Under the pieces are notes generated by a model. The model searched no databases. It saw only the letters and a program-made list of their open reading frames with translations, and was not told where the DNA came from. 64,000 bases of DNA from Campylorhamphus procurvoides (Eukaryota > Chordata > Aves > Passeriformes > Dendrocolaptidae), in the NCBI GenBank assembly GCA_013396655.1, contig WBMV01001906.1, positions 1,456,166-1,520,165 of the forward strand, read 5' to 3'. Of this stretch, positions 25,286 to 37,668 are shown piece after piece; within the stretch, counting starts at the first letter, position 1; each line of letters begins with the position of its first letter. Position numbers and translations under genes: made by a program.

Positions 25286-27710
25286 TGTTCTATTACAGTA
25301 AAATTTTCCAGCTTTCCCTAATATATAAGATGTGTAGGCCAGCTTCTTGGATTATTTTGTTCCAGCTGTCTTAGCCTATGACTTTCCAAATTGCATTTTA
25401 CTGGTAATTTCTGCTCATGTTTCTAATCCCTCTAATCTGGAGATTTCATTACCATGCTGTTTCCTATCTTCCTGATCATTATAAAAGTATTAAATCGGAC
25501 TAGTAATGATGCCTCCAAACCTCAATCACTTGTCATTTAATACTATATTTTGTTTGCGTTACTTAAGCTATCTGGTCATTTGTAGGGTAGACCTCATCTC
25601 CAACCTGATGAGAATTAATTGAGAGGAAATTTATGTAACACAGTTTTCAATCTCTAAAAGCCACATATTTTAAATCTGCTAAGGGCCTCTGTCTACTAAT
25701 CTTGTTTTGTCAATAAAAATAGTAATGCAATCAGCTCAGCTCAAAGAATCTGGCTGCTGCAAGCTTGTTCTCCTTTATTCTAGAAAGTGAGAGTTGTGGA
25801 TGTTACTGGTTCAAAGATATTTGCAGCTGTTTGTGGCAGTCTGCTCACACTGAAGAGAAGCTGTGTCTCAGTTCTTTTAATAATAGAATTCTGGCCTCAG
25901 AAAAATGTATGATGTGTTCTGAAGCTGCACTACAGTTACTAGCTGTGCCAGCACATAAAATAGCATGTTGGCAGGTCTCTGGTCTTGTCTGGAAAGTTAC
26001 ATGAAGAGGTTAGAAATTTCCATAAAGAATATAGGAATTTCAATGCTTCACTTCTGGTGAAACAGGAAAAACTTGGTCTCACAGTACTCTTTCCAAAGCA
26101 GCAGATTAATTTCAACAGTAGTCAAGGTGGACAGGAAAAATTTGAGATGTTTGAAAACTCTTATGGAAAGGTCATAGCAAAACTTTTATTCCTGCTGGTG
26201 GGGCTTGCCCCCTCCTCCAGCTGTGTTTGCCAGAACTATTCTGTGCCACTGGTTGTTACTGGTCTGTAAAAATCCAAATGACTGAAAGCTAGTTTTTATT
26301 TCTGCGGCCTCTTGCTGATGGCCCAAGGAGTTATTTATTCTCTGCTCGTGCAGTGAATGGCTTGTGTGCTTTGGCACCTTCAATGGCAGCTGAATTTCAG
26401 AACTGGTCTATGTGAACCTCCTGATTGACAATTCAGTTTTCCCTGCCTGCTTGCTTGAGACATCACAGTGATAGATCTGCCTGTTCCTGAGAAAAATGCT
26501 ACAGAGAAACATGATTTTTTTTTCACTGTAGTGGGGAGATTTTTGAATTCTTGATAAAATATGAAAAAGTATCTCAATTTTGCCTGGCTTTACTTTCCAT
26601 TGAAAAACATTAGCATTGCTGTAAGGCCACGTTTCTCAGGGCAAGGATTTCAGCAGCAGTATCCATCACAGGGTAGGAGAATATGTTCTCTTGTCTTTGC
26701 TTTCTAATCACATTACTCTGAATTAGTGGGGAGGGTTGTCTCCTTTTCCAAAACTGAATGTCTTCAGTTATGTTGGATCAGAAGTCTTCCAGAGCTTTCC
26801 ATAATGCAGTTTCAGGCCTTGTTTAATAGATTAACTGGTGCTTAAGAAAGGCTAGAGAAGAAGCAGGGAAAGGAAGGAAAGCACTGATCTAGTCTGTTGA
26901 CTGTCTTTGCAAATTACAACCAAAATCTCATCAGGGGCGCAATTCATCCTAAACATTTTCTATTCCTCCTTTGCTTTTCACTGACTGTGTGTGTTTAGAC
27001 ATCTCACTTCAGCTTCAGTTATTTTCTTTTGTAAATTTGGAGAAAAGGTGAGTTTTTTGAATAATCAGTGTTGCCCCACTGCAAAATTAAGATGAGGTAC
27101 TTTTTGTTGGTATCGTTGTAAACTGGCTTAATTAGGGCTCATTGGTGCTACTTAGAGAGAGAAAACCTGACTTCATTAAAGTTAGTAGTGACAATAATAT
27201 GCAGTTATTGACCTTTTGGGATAGCAGCTATTTCACAAGAGAATAGATTAATTTTTAAAGAGCTTCTGAAATTCTGTAGTACAAAAATTTGTTTGAGGCT
27301 ATACATCTGCCTGGTTTTGCTCCTGGTTTTATTAACGTAATTAAAACACTGCACTCAAGTAAAGAAATCTGTTTCTCTGGCTGGTATTGTAGCATATCCC
27401 TAAATTCTTCTGTATAGGAAAGAAATGACAATGCATGCTTGCATTATTTTAGAAGCACTGTGCAAAGCTTTTTAAACTTTCCCTTTCCTGAGGTTGCTCA
27501 CCAGGTATCTTTTTCCAAGTTTCTTTCACACTTGGTTTATTTGCAGCTCTTAAAAGTATAGATACTGGTGTTCTCAACAATGCTAGAACTATGGAAAAGA
27601 AAAAAGTTCCTATGGTACCTAGCATTAACTAAGCATACTTCTTTCAGTCCTCAAGGGAAATGCTTTTAAAGAATCATCTTTTTTCTTTTTTTTTTTCTTT
27701 TGTTTTGTAG

Positions 27711-27772
27711 ATGAGAAGAAAGCAGTGTATGGAAGAGTCAACCAGAGACTGACTGACTGCAGTTCAAGCAAG
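27711..27772 (+). other. Candidate exon after strong pyrimidine tract
   Basis: Nearly 40 bases of T-rich sequence (27671-27707) end in TTTTGTAG. The next 62 bases are open in one frame, reading EKKAVYGRVNQRLTDCSSSK after two codon-completing bases (phase 1 to phase 0). The acceptor is strong. The donor, AAG|GTACTG, is weak at +4 and +5. The peptide is hydrophilic and protein-like but matches no family I recognise. Its start phase fits the end phase of the 10902-10974 candidate. A cryptic exon is the alternative. Confidence 0.2.
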
Positions 27773-30700
27773 GTACTGCTTTGTGACTTACATGAGTTAA
27801 AGCCATAGGAGAAGTCAATTTTTGAAGATAAAAACACTTTGTTACAGTTTTTTATATGCTACTGAAATTTGAGTTTTTGAAAATGTTTATATTTTTTCCT
27901 TGCCTCTCTGCTGTTCCAAATGAGTTCAGTGAGACTTATGTTTATTGTTTAATCTGTGCATTATGAAGATGTCTGGCTTAAAGGTAAGCATTCCACTAAT
28001 GAACACAAAAAACCAAATTGCAAATATTTCCAAAAAGCAGAAGATGCAAATGTTCCTACAGCTATCAATGTTCTACTGTGTGTGGGGTAACAAATAAAAC
28101 ATTGTTTTGTCACATTTCAACAGTAGCATCAAAATGCCCCAGAATCACTCCAATCCAAAGGAAAAACAAACATATTGTCTCTCACAGGGAGAATTATATC
28201 AACGTTACATTTAGCTAATTTAGCTTTATTCATCCCTAGAAAGCTTGCCTACATAAATGCTAATATGACCAGGATACTTTGTTATAAGGTGTGTTGGTTG
28301 GTTTGGGTTTTTTTGTTTGTTTGTTTTGAATCTTGCTTTAGCTTGCTAAATTGAAAGATACCAGGAAGAGGCACAATGCTGATGACTTGCTAAAAGCACA
28401 AGACAGCCCTTAAAATATGCTGACTGTGTTCAGATTCCCTCTTCCTGGCTTTGTATTCATCCTCAAAACCTTCCCTAGCTGTATAGATTTTAAGCATGGC
28501 TTAGTTTCTGAGCTCCAGATGATACTGACTTAATTCAGCCTTCTCAACCTTTAAATTTCACTTCTCTTCAACTCTTCCAAACCCTGGAATGACTAAATAT
28601 GTCTGCACCTTTTGTCAGTCTGGAGTTTTTATTATTATTTTAATGCCAAAGGCCCCCTCAGTCTTTACTACAAACTAGGATGTTAAGATGAACTTTTACT
28701 TGTCTCAAAATGTTATGGAAAATTGTGTCTTTTGGTTATTTTGGCTCTTTTTTCCCAGGTTAATGAAAAATGGACTTTTCAAGACATTGCTATGCCTCTT
28801 TTCAAATTTTGGCCTTGTTTTCTTTTGATATATGTTGCTTCTTCATAGGTATAATTTTTGTGTATATGTTTTAGGAGGTTTTACTATGGCCCCGATGATA
28901 TTAACTGAGTAAATGGAAAAATAGCTTGTAAGATACAGGCAAAAAGATTGTTTACATAAATAGCTGTATAAAATATTTGCAAAAGCTGGGGAGGACAGAG
29001 CAGTAACACTGTAAGATGTACCTGTGTCCTTATAGGTTAGCTGATTGAGATATCTGAGTATAAGAATAGAAGAATGTGTAGAGTCAACTCAAAAGCCCAC
29101 CTAGATTAGTGTCTTTTTTTACAAAGGGGAAACAACACCACCAATATCAAATGAGTGAAAGAACAGAGCAAATCTTTAGTAGTGGTGTCTGAGGATGCTC
29201 AACCAAACTCCAACAACTTTAACAATAGTGACTTCAGAAATTCTCAGTGGGATTTTTGTCCATGAATTTCTACTTGGCTGTCTAAATATGCAATTTTAAG
29301 TTCATAAAGGCTTGAGATATATTAGAGCATATGCACATTTGGAAATGATAGGAGTAATTCATTGCAACGTACACATTTTGTCATGATCTTTCCAAAATTT
29401 CTTCTTATAATTAATTCCTGCATTTATACTTCAGCAATGACAAATGGGCAGATGATGATTAATGAAGCCATTTAATACTTTAACACCCCAGGCCAGAATT
29501 TTGCTGTACTTTTCCTAGACTTGTTATTTTCTTCATATTTTACACCTATCTTCAGATCATGAATGTCATGCATGGATTTTTTTGTGTGTGGACCATGTTG
29601 TATGATGCTAATTAGAATGAGCACATACAGCACACAGGGTAATTTAGCTTGTATGTACAGTTAGAAAACAGATTTTTGAGCAAATGACTGCATTTTTTGG
29701 CATGGAAAACACAGGGACATATGGCCATGTCACTGAATGTAAAAGAGCTAATTTAGTTAGTAACTTTTCTGACCATATCTTGGAATTAAGGTGAGAAATA
29801 AGTACAGAGTTGTACATATTAGGTCATAAACAAGTACTATGATTATTTAGCCTGACCTTCATGTGCCCTTGAACTCACCTGCATTGTGGCTTTCAATCCA
29901 ACTTTTGCTTGAATTAGTCTGGGTACTGTGTTTAAACCTATTCAGCTGTGATTTCAAAGTGTGCAGAGAGGGAGAATCCTGGGTAAGCTATTAATGCATC
30001 TTACCATAAAAAATGTATCTCTTATTGCTTACCTGAGCACGCCTACATTCAGGTTCAACTATTGCTGTCATGTCCTCTCTTTAATTACCACGTTGAAGAC
30101 TCTTCTCTGCCATCAAATTTTGCTCTCCCTGCAGATCCCTCTTACACCGCAGCAAAATTCTCCCCTAGTCATATTTCTAGAATAAGCAACTTTTTGAATT
30201 TTTAATTCAAAGTCTTAAGTTTTTCTTGTTGTTTTCTAAGTATTTTAATTTTTTCACCACATTCTTATTAAAAGCTGGGTATCAGAATTATAGGTAGGAT
30301 TCCAGCAAGACACTTTCTGTAGACAAGTGCAACTTTGAAATACTTCTTTTACATCTTAGTGTTTGCCTTAGTGTGTGTAGGTTTTTTTTAAGCTGTCACA
30401 GTCTGCATTTACTCTTCCATTTTTACATGTCTGATACATGCAAATGGCTATGAAAATTGTGACCTCAGCTGCACCTTTACTGCTAAAGAAAGATAGGCAC
30501 AATTCACTGCTATTATCAGAAACTTCCAGACATTGGAAACCTGTATCAGCATCTGAGGTATTTAAAGATCTGCTATATCTGTGGTTTGGTCACAGGTCTA
30601 CAACAGTGTTTGGAAAGATACAGGTTTGCTAGACTCCTTTGAAAGCAGGCAAAGAGAGAACTAAAAAGATGTGAAAAACGCTGGTAGCAGGGATGTGAGT

Positions 30701-32237
30701 TTCATACAGTGATTCAAGTTTGGCAAAACATGATAGAGATGGTGATACCATCTGCTCTGTCTCCATTTCATTACATCCCTCTTGGGCTCAGTGAAAGCTT
30801 GATATCCTGATGGACTTGGGGGCAGCACTAGATAGTGACATTTTTAGCTTCAATGGTAATTTTGCACCTTTCAATTCTGGTCGTTTCTGTTTAGTGTCAA
30901 ATTAAGGATTGCAAAGCCAGGGGCAGGGGATGAAAAATTCCACTTTCTCCATATTTTGTCTGCAAGTTAAACTTCATCTCTTGCCTCCTTGTGCTTCTGT
31001 ATTGACTTGTTTCCCTGTCCCATGACATTTGTTGTTCAGAGGCTGATGGACTGGAGTGCAGGACTGAAGTCACCTGCTAGGGGACAGGACTCCCCCAAGC
31101 TCTCCACTTTAAGACCTCTTCCCTTAAACACCCATGCTGTACAGCTGATAACAGTAGTCTTTCAGCACGTTGATTTATGAGGAGCTGGGGCTCTGCACAG
31201 CAGGCCATGTGGTTACTCTGAGGGTTGTTTTTCTGCCTCTCATCTTGAGCCCTAGAGCTGCCTTTTCACAGATAGTTTTCTACTCTGTGTCCCATAGTGT
31301 TTCATTTGTTACCTTAGATAGGTAACCTGTTTAGCCAGGTATTGTGCTAGTTGCTGCTCTGATATTTTTTTTTTTTCTGTAGTGTTTCATTATTTACCAC
31401 TCCATTGTTTGAGTCACCTACAGCCTTCATGGTAACAACTTTATGGATGGCATTTTATCAAGTTACTGAAAAAATTTTAAATAATAAGTGTTTATTAAGA
31501 TATCTCTTTGGCATTCACGCATGAAACTCAGTCTCTTAACAATGGTAATTTAACAGTTAAAATTTTGAGACTTCTATAATGGGCTGGATTGTAGTTGTTT
31601 CCTCTGCTACAATCCTGCTTTCTGGCAATATTCAACTACTGTTATAGGCCAGAGTAAAGTTTAAATTTGTTACAGCAAAAGGAAAGTAGGATTAAGTCAA
31701 GGGCTTTTGAAAACTCTCCATCATAAAGAGAGTGTGAGTGACTAGAACTATTGTTTCATTTAAATGACAAACCTAAGAAACTGTAATAAATACAGATTAC
31801 CTAAATAAATCAAAGTCAGGATGCTTCTGTTGAAGTGCAAATCTGCTGTCATAAAAATTTCTATGAAGGTAACTAATTTCCATAAGCAGATTTTCTATTG
31901 GATAATGACTTATTCATCCAACGTTTCTCCAGAGATCTTAACTAGCTGCAAGAACAGATATCTTGAAGAAGAATTGGGGTTTTGTTTTTTAATTTCTGCA
32001 GAAAAGGGTGATATTGTTCTCCTAAGTTGTTATGACAATATGGTTGGTTTTTTTTCTATATAACTATTGTTTCAGAAAAAAAATTAGAGTTTTCACCTTC
32101 CTATTTATTAAAACCTTGTCAGTTTACTCTGCTAACCTGATAACTCTTCCATTCCATCTCCAGTGGCTGAGCCAGCCTCTGGGATGTCATCAAGCAATTA
32201 CACAGGTCTTGAACTCTTGATCTTGGCTGTCATCTCT

Positions 32238-32255
32238 AAAAAAAAAAAAAAAAAA
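32238..32255. repeat. Poly(A) tract, 18 A
   Basis: Eighteen consecutive A are the longest homopolymer in the window. There is no AATAAA upstream and no gene-like sequence before it, so I treat it as a simple repeat, not as a retrocopy tail. Confidence 0.85.
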
Positions 32256-35200
32256 CCCAACCAGATTACTTGGGCACATTTTCATTTTGCAGGCATGGCT
32301 CTCCTGGTTCATGCCACCTCCCAGAGCCTCCTGGCTGCCTGTCTCGCCCCTGCACTTTCCCTGCTGCTCAGGGCCCTCTTGTGCTTTCCAGTCACAAGTG
32401 GGGCTGCTGGACACCCTGAAACCCATCATGTGCTCAGGTCCTTTTGAGCTCTGTCTGTTCAGCTCTGTGATTGCATTGGTAGCTGTTAAATACATTTATG
32501 CAATTGTTTCATCTTTCCAAAGTGTGAGAGGGACTTCTTAGATGTTCTGTAAATCTCTAGTTAAAATTGTCCTTGTGTAAGGCTATCAGACTGAATGAGA
32601 ACTGCTCTTTTCCTTCAATCCTGCCAGGAAGAGTGTTATACAAAATTAAAGGCAGGTAAATGTTCGGGTTTGCTACTTAAAACTGGTTTTAGTTCTGCAA
32701 GTCCATGTCATTCTTACTGAGTGACAGCAGGAAAGACAGAAGTATGCTGAAATGAAATCACCGAAAGTGCAACTAGTAGCCGTGCTAGGAAGAAATCATG
32801 GCTGCAGACTTGAACTGTCTCTGCTATTCCCTGCAATGAAAGAACAAAGGACAATCTTTCTTATTTCCATTTGCATTTTTGAGGTTCTCTATTATTCTAC
32901 TGGTGTTGACAATGTGCATTGTAATCCTTTTAGTAGATTTCTGACTAAATACTTAGGTAAAGCTTTTTGAAGTCCATAAGTGGAGACAAGGATGAGTTAA
33001 TCAGGATATTTCATCTCTCAGTAAAGCAGTAGATGTACTTGAAAATGAATAGGAGGAATATTCGTGACATTAAGTTTTCATGCTTTTGAAAAGAGGGAAG
33101 GAAGCCTGAAGACTCTAGTGAAAGCCCTAGATACTCTGCCAGGTGTCATCCTGCTATTTTAATCAATAAGCTGCAAAGAACAGCTTAAAGATGGGCTGGC
33201 TGGAATGTTAGTCAGATCGGTTTGAAGGCAAAATATTTTTCCAATATTTTCAGGTGGATGAAAACAAAAACAGAAGCGTATCCACAGCATATCCACTTCT
33301 TTAGGATGAGATGATGCACTTTCTTGGTCTTAAAGGCACAAGTTGTCTGTTCTGCAAAGTGACAGCGGGTTATGGCAGATAATGGAACTAAGTGACTGCC
33401 CTTGCTGTTCATGCACAAACGATAGGTGGACAATGACATGGGTATCTGTGGTCACTGAGCTGTGCAGTGTTCCCTGCACTTCAGCTGAGGTAACCGTGTC
33501 AGCGAGCACTACAACTGCTCATCAGGAAATCCCACGCTGCTGCAGATTATGTTGTGACCATGCCATGAATATGGCAGAACACCAACAGCAGTAGTTGAAA
33601 CAAGACTTCAAATAAGACCAGCCCGAGGCTAAATGTACTCTTTGTTATGGTTCTCTTTCAAATTTGGCATTTCAAAAAGTTATTGCAAATATTTTCCAAA
33701 GTGAGCCCCTTGGCTAGTTGGCATCTGGCAGTACAGCACTCTTATAACACAATCCAGCTCCTTAATTATCACAGGAATGATTTAGACTGCTGTGTCTTAA
33801 CTCAAATAAGTATGTAATCTCTTTTTTGGAATGTCATGTCCAGCAAATGTTTCATAATGAAATGTTTCATTTCCTTAGAATGTTTGGATATCTTGTCAAT
33901 GTAGTGGTCTTGCAGTGAAGGGAGTAATGGAGCTCACTTGGAGTGACTCATAGAGGCAGCTTTTTGTTCTAGGTAAGGGCAGAGAAGCCTTCTGAAATTT
34001 TTGTGTCAGGGGTTCGGAGACTTCCTTTAAATCTAGGCATGCTGAGAACTTTTTGTACATTGTATTCATAGGGATAAAACTTGTGGGATTTTTATTCTTT
34101 GAGCATTGTGGCCTCAAGATTTTTATCACAGATTTTTTAGATGCTTTGGAAAGCTAAGTGTGGGGTGTTTCATGTAATTGATTATTGCCTCAAAGGCAAT
34201 ATCCAGGCCTGCATGGAAACGTTCATTGACTACATGCTTTCTAGTTATGTAATAGAAATGGAGTGATACATATGCAGTTACTGACATATATTAAAAGTCA
34301 GATTATTTTCTTCTTAATATGAGGTTCAGAGTCACTTAGATGGTCACAACAGGAACATATTAAGCTGGATAGCTTGCTACTGTGGAGCACAAAGGTGTTA
34401 TTTTAATATTATTTCTTAAAAGAAAAAAAAGAAAATGTGCTTTGTAGAAATCATTTAAAAGAAATGGAGTATGACCAAGCTTTGTTGTTTGAGTGGTATG
34501 AAAAAAAAATTGGTATTTGCAGTGTCACACTCAGCTTAGAATGTGATGGCTTTGGTGCGGTAGGAAGTGTGTCATGTTATATAGCCAGTATTGAAGTGAA
34601 GGAAAAAGTTGTTTCTGGACTGTATTTTTCTGTGAATTGAATAGCAGCATTGCAGCGATGGGGCACTGTATAAAATGACAAGCATTATTTAAATGCTGTG
34701 CTTGCTCTTGTAAAAATAAAATAGTAATGTTGCCTACAAGATGCTGCTTCAAATGAAAATCAATAGAGGCAGTTGGTCCATTTTCTCAGTATCTTTCATA
34801 GTATCATTACAGAATTTATACAAAATGCTTATTTATTTAATCAGTATGCTTTTCTGGGATTTTGTTTTCCTTAGATCCTGTGTACTCCTATTCGTTGCAT
34901 CTGGCTCAGTAATATTGTTTGTCTTTTATGCTCTATATCACCTTCCTGGTCTGTCAGTGCATTAACTATCTGGAGCTTTGGTGCTTTTGCTGTGCCTAAA
35001 TGGAAGCACGTGCTTTTCAAGTTCGAAGGATGTTGACTGTGTTGTGAGTTAAGCAGTTTTTGAGAAGACATGTGCAGGCTTACACTGAGTGATTGTCTCA
35101 GAATTCCAGCTTGTAGTGCAGGTTATGCCTAACAGTGATCTCTAAGAATGAGACAGTTGCAAGTGTTGTGGACATGTGAAAATTTTTGTAAGTTGTATTG

Positions 35201-35629
35201 GCCCTAAATTGGATCAGCTTTCTGTGGGTGGATAATATTCCAGTTGACTGTAGTCACCATGCTTTTCCTAAAGCTTCAGTCCCTTTCTGTGAAGAGGAAG
35301 AATCACTTTAATTTGCCAGGAAGCTTTCCCTGGGTATGGGGAGAAAGCCCTCACTGTAGCAGTTGTTAGAAGACATAATTTTTAGAACAGGTATGATACC
35401 ATACATCTGATTGTGTGCAGTATAGAGATGAATGGTCTGTATTGTGTTACCAGCATTATGCGAACAAAAAAAATTTCCCCCTAGTGATGGTAATAAATTA
35501 TATCCAGTCATATGAAAAGGAAACAACTGGTTTTATATCAGCACCCTGTCTTGTTGAATTGGATATATATTAACTATGCCTCTTACAGAAATCTCTTCAG
35601 AACAATAAGCATCCTTTGTGCTAATTTTA

Positions 35630-35890
35630 GATGGCTTTTGTGTTGGTCTGTGTCTCTGGTGGATTTACCAGGGGGGAAGGAGATCTTCCATTCTCTTGCT
35701 GGAGTGTGTGGTGGCTGGATCCCATGAGGCAGTGGATGGTGGCCCAGCAGCAGCACTGTGGGCACGTGGCAGAGGGGCCATGGGCACCCTGGGCTGTGAC
35801 ACAGCTCCTAAAGAGCAAGGATTGGGTGTCCTGGGCACAGCTGGGCACTGGGGACATGTGGGGGTCACTGCTGTCCTATGGAAACATATG
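35630..35890. other. GC-rich patch of unknown origin
   Basis: About 260 bases are clearly richer in G and C than the flanks (gtggtggctggatcc, ggcccagcagcagcac, ggcaccctgggctg). Five overlapping open frames on both strands reflect only the lack of AT-rich stops. CpGs are few, so it is not a typical CpG island. No transposon match is recognised. Confidence 0.4.
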
Positions 35891-37187
35891 CAGGGAATCT
35901 TTTTGCTTTAAGGCACAAAGAGCACTAATGTAGTGGCAGGAGACTAAATACTCCTCCCAGTCACTGAACAGGAGAGTAAGCAATGAGATTTTATCTGTTC
36001 TGAAGCAAAAATGACATTTCTCTAGGCAGACCTGTGCTTAGAGAATGTGCCAATGTTCTCTTCACTGCACTCCTAGTTTTGAGTAACAAATCAGCACCTA
36101 TTCCAGCTTCTTCTTATAGGCTGAAAATACCAAAAAAGGGTTGGATTAGCTGTGTTAAGTTGGGGTCAGAAGGAGGAGATTTGGTTCAAGTTCTTGGTTC
36201 CCAAAAAAGAAAAAAAATTACTACTTAGTTTGCTCTTTTCTTTTTTTAAGCCATTAAACTGCAAATGTAATAGAATTCAGCAAAATTACCCTCAGTATAG
36301 CCAGATAGCCTAGATAAAATGAAAAATAAATCTATTATCTTTACAACAAATGGTACAAGTACATACTGAACTGATCCTCTGTGTGCAATAGTAAATAAAA
36401 TGCATAGTAAATATTAGCTGCTGAGGAGGAAAAATGTGTGGAAAAGGAAATTTTGACATGTTGATACTAATCCTGTGCTATACTTTACATTTCCTAAAAG
36501 GCATTGGCCACCTCCATTTCTGGAACTATTGTGTTTTAAGGAGAGGAGCTATCCAGCTCTACGAGATTTTAACTATTCACAGCTGAATTTCAGGCCTTGA
36601 GGTTGTTTCTCTCAATACTTTTTTAAAAACCCATTATATTGTTTTAAAAATATGTCAAACTTTGCTTAACTATCTTCAGTCCTTAAACAGTTCACACCTT
36701 CTCCTAAATTGCTATTATTGTTCTAATTAAACCTAGTTCTGTGATCTCCTATATTAGTACAGGCCACATAAAAATGAGAACTTCTGAATTACACCCCTTT
36801 CCTATCTTGTATCTCTTGCTTTTGGTAAGTGAAGGCTCAGGGTAAGGCATGACTGTGGATGACTGAGAACTGCTGTCCTGCTGTTACTGTGGTCCTGCAG
36901 GAGCTGCCACAACACATGGGTTCTTGGTGAATCTGTCTTCTGACAAAGTGTTCCCAGAACCGGCAGCTTGTAATGATGACGGGACAGTCTAAGAGAAATA
37001 TCATTGTTTCGATGCCAAATTATTATTCCTTTGTGTGCCTGTAAGGATGAGCATTACGGAAACTACTATTTTGCATTACTCATTGAATATGCAGCCTGGA
37101 ATCTTAGCAAGGAAGAGAGCATCTAGTACTAAGTACTTCTCAGAAAGGTGAAAACCATTTGCTTGGCCGAAAAATGAGGGCTGTCCA

Positions 37188-37208
37188 CACCCCACGTGGT
37201 GTGGGGTG
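37188..37208. repeat. Short perfect hairpin inside the LTR-like block
   Basis: The arms caccccac and gtggggtg (8 bases each) flank a 5-base loop. On the minus strand it lies about 35 bases downstream of the TATA box, where a leader or R region would be expected. Confidence 0.75.
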
Positions 37209-37242
37209 AAATGGCAAACAGCCTTTCCTGAGGGTGGGAGGG

Positions 37243-37333
37243 TTTATATAGGGGCTCTGAGGGAAGGTTCTAGAACTGCACCCTGATTGGACAGAGCGGT
37301 GGGGTATGCAAATCAGGGTGAGCGCTGACCAAT
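37243..37333 (-). promoter_or_regulatory. TATA, CCAAT and octamer promoter array
   Basis: Read on the minus strand, a CTATATAAA box (37243-37251) lies about 35 bases downstream of CCAATC (37286-37290). The octamer ATTTGCAT (37306-37313) and an inverted CCAAT (37329-37333) lie further upstream, and a second inverted CCAAT is at 37359-37363. This spacing is typical of a retroviral U3 promoter with NF-Y and Oct-type sites. Whether it is active cannot be judged from sequence. Confidence 0.5.
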
Positions 37334-37668
37334 GGGCGACAAAGGCAGGAACTGAGGGCCAATGGGGAGCCAGGGTTGGGGCGAAAGGCGGGAAAACCGT
37401 GAGGGGAAGAAGACAAGATGGAGGAGAGCCGGGAATGAAACCACAGGAGGAACAACCGTGAGGGGAGAAACCAGGAAGGGGTGACAATAAAGCTTTAGAA
37501 CCAAAACCGTAACAGCAAACACACAAACACAGAACTTCAAACTTGAACTGCAAAAGTCTCCAGCCCGGCAGATCTGTCCGAGTCTGGCAGGTTTGTATTG
37601 CCATCATCCTAATAGGTCCTTCTCTGAATTGCTCTTTCCATCCTTCATACGTCATGTGTCATCCCACA

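Larger units (their letters stand above)
18536..27710. other. Unique non-coding DNA
   Basis: No gene is supported across this stretch. It holds simple repeats (poly-C at 23133-23143, AT/CA microsatellite at 25201-25285, and a short A tract near 19662). Near 21200 the 13-mer ctctgtgcagggg occurs twice about 35 bases apart. Open frames are all under 95 codons and look random. Confidence 0.5.
27773..37148. other. Unique non-coding DNA with two GC-rich patches
   Basis: No gene is supported. There are T tracts (for example 31365-31376), an 18-base A tract (32238-32255) followed by a GC-rich patch to about 32450, and a second GC-rich patch at 35630-35890. A near-palindrome, tttcataatgaaa, lies near 33850. 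None of these carries a recognisable repeat or coding signature. Confidence 0.5.
37149..37668 (-). mobile_element. Probable solo LTR of an endogenous retrovirus
   Basis: About 520 bases of GC- and CpG-rich DNA sit in AT-rich surroundings and carry a compact promoter. On the minus strand the order is an inverted CCAAT pair, an octamer ATTTGCAT (37306-37313), CCAATCAGGG (37281-37290) and CTATATAAA (37243-37251). The minus-strand start TGTGGGATGACACATGACG (37650-37668) has the TG beginning typical of an LTR. The opposite end is uncertain: TG dinucleotides at 37149 or 37182 are candidates, and no matching target-site duplication is visible. A plus-strand AATAAA at 37486-37491 leaves the orientation open. 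No gag, pol or env remains nearby, so it would be a solo LTR. The 171-codon frame across it is a by-product of the GC content. A CpG-island promoter of an unannotated transcript is the main alternative. Confidence 0.55.

Noticed and set aside
32160..32255. Processed retrocopy ending in the A18 tract
   Set aside because: There is no polyadenylation signal, no gene-like sequence upstream and no flanking duplication. Retrocopies of this kind are also rare in birds.
37140..37655. 171-codon minus-strand open frame
   Set aside because: It spans the GC-rich LTR-like block, where stop codons are rare. The product is proline- and serine-rich, low in information, and resembles no retroviral protein.
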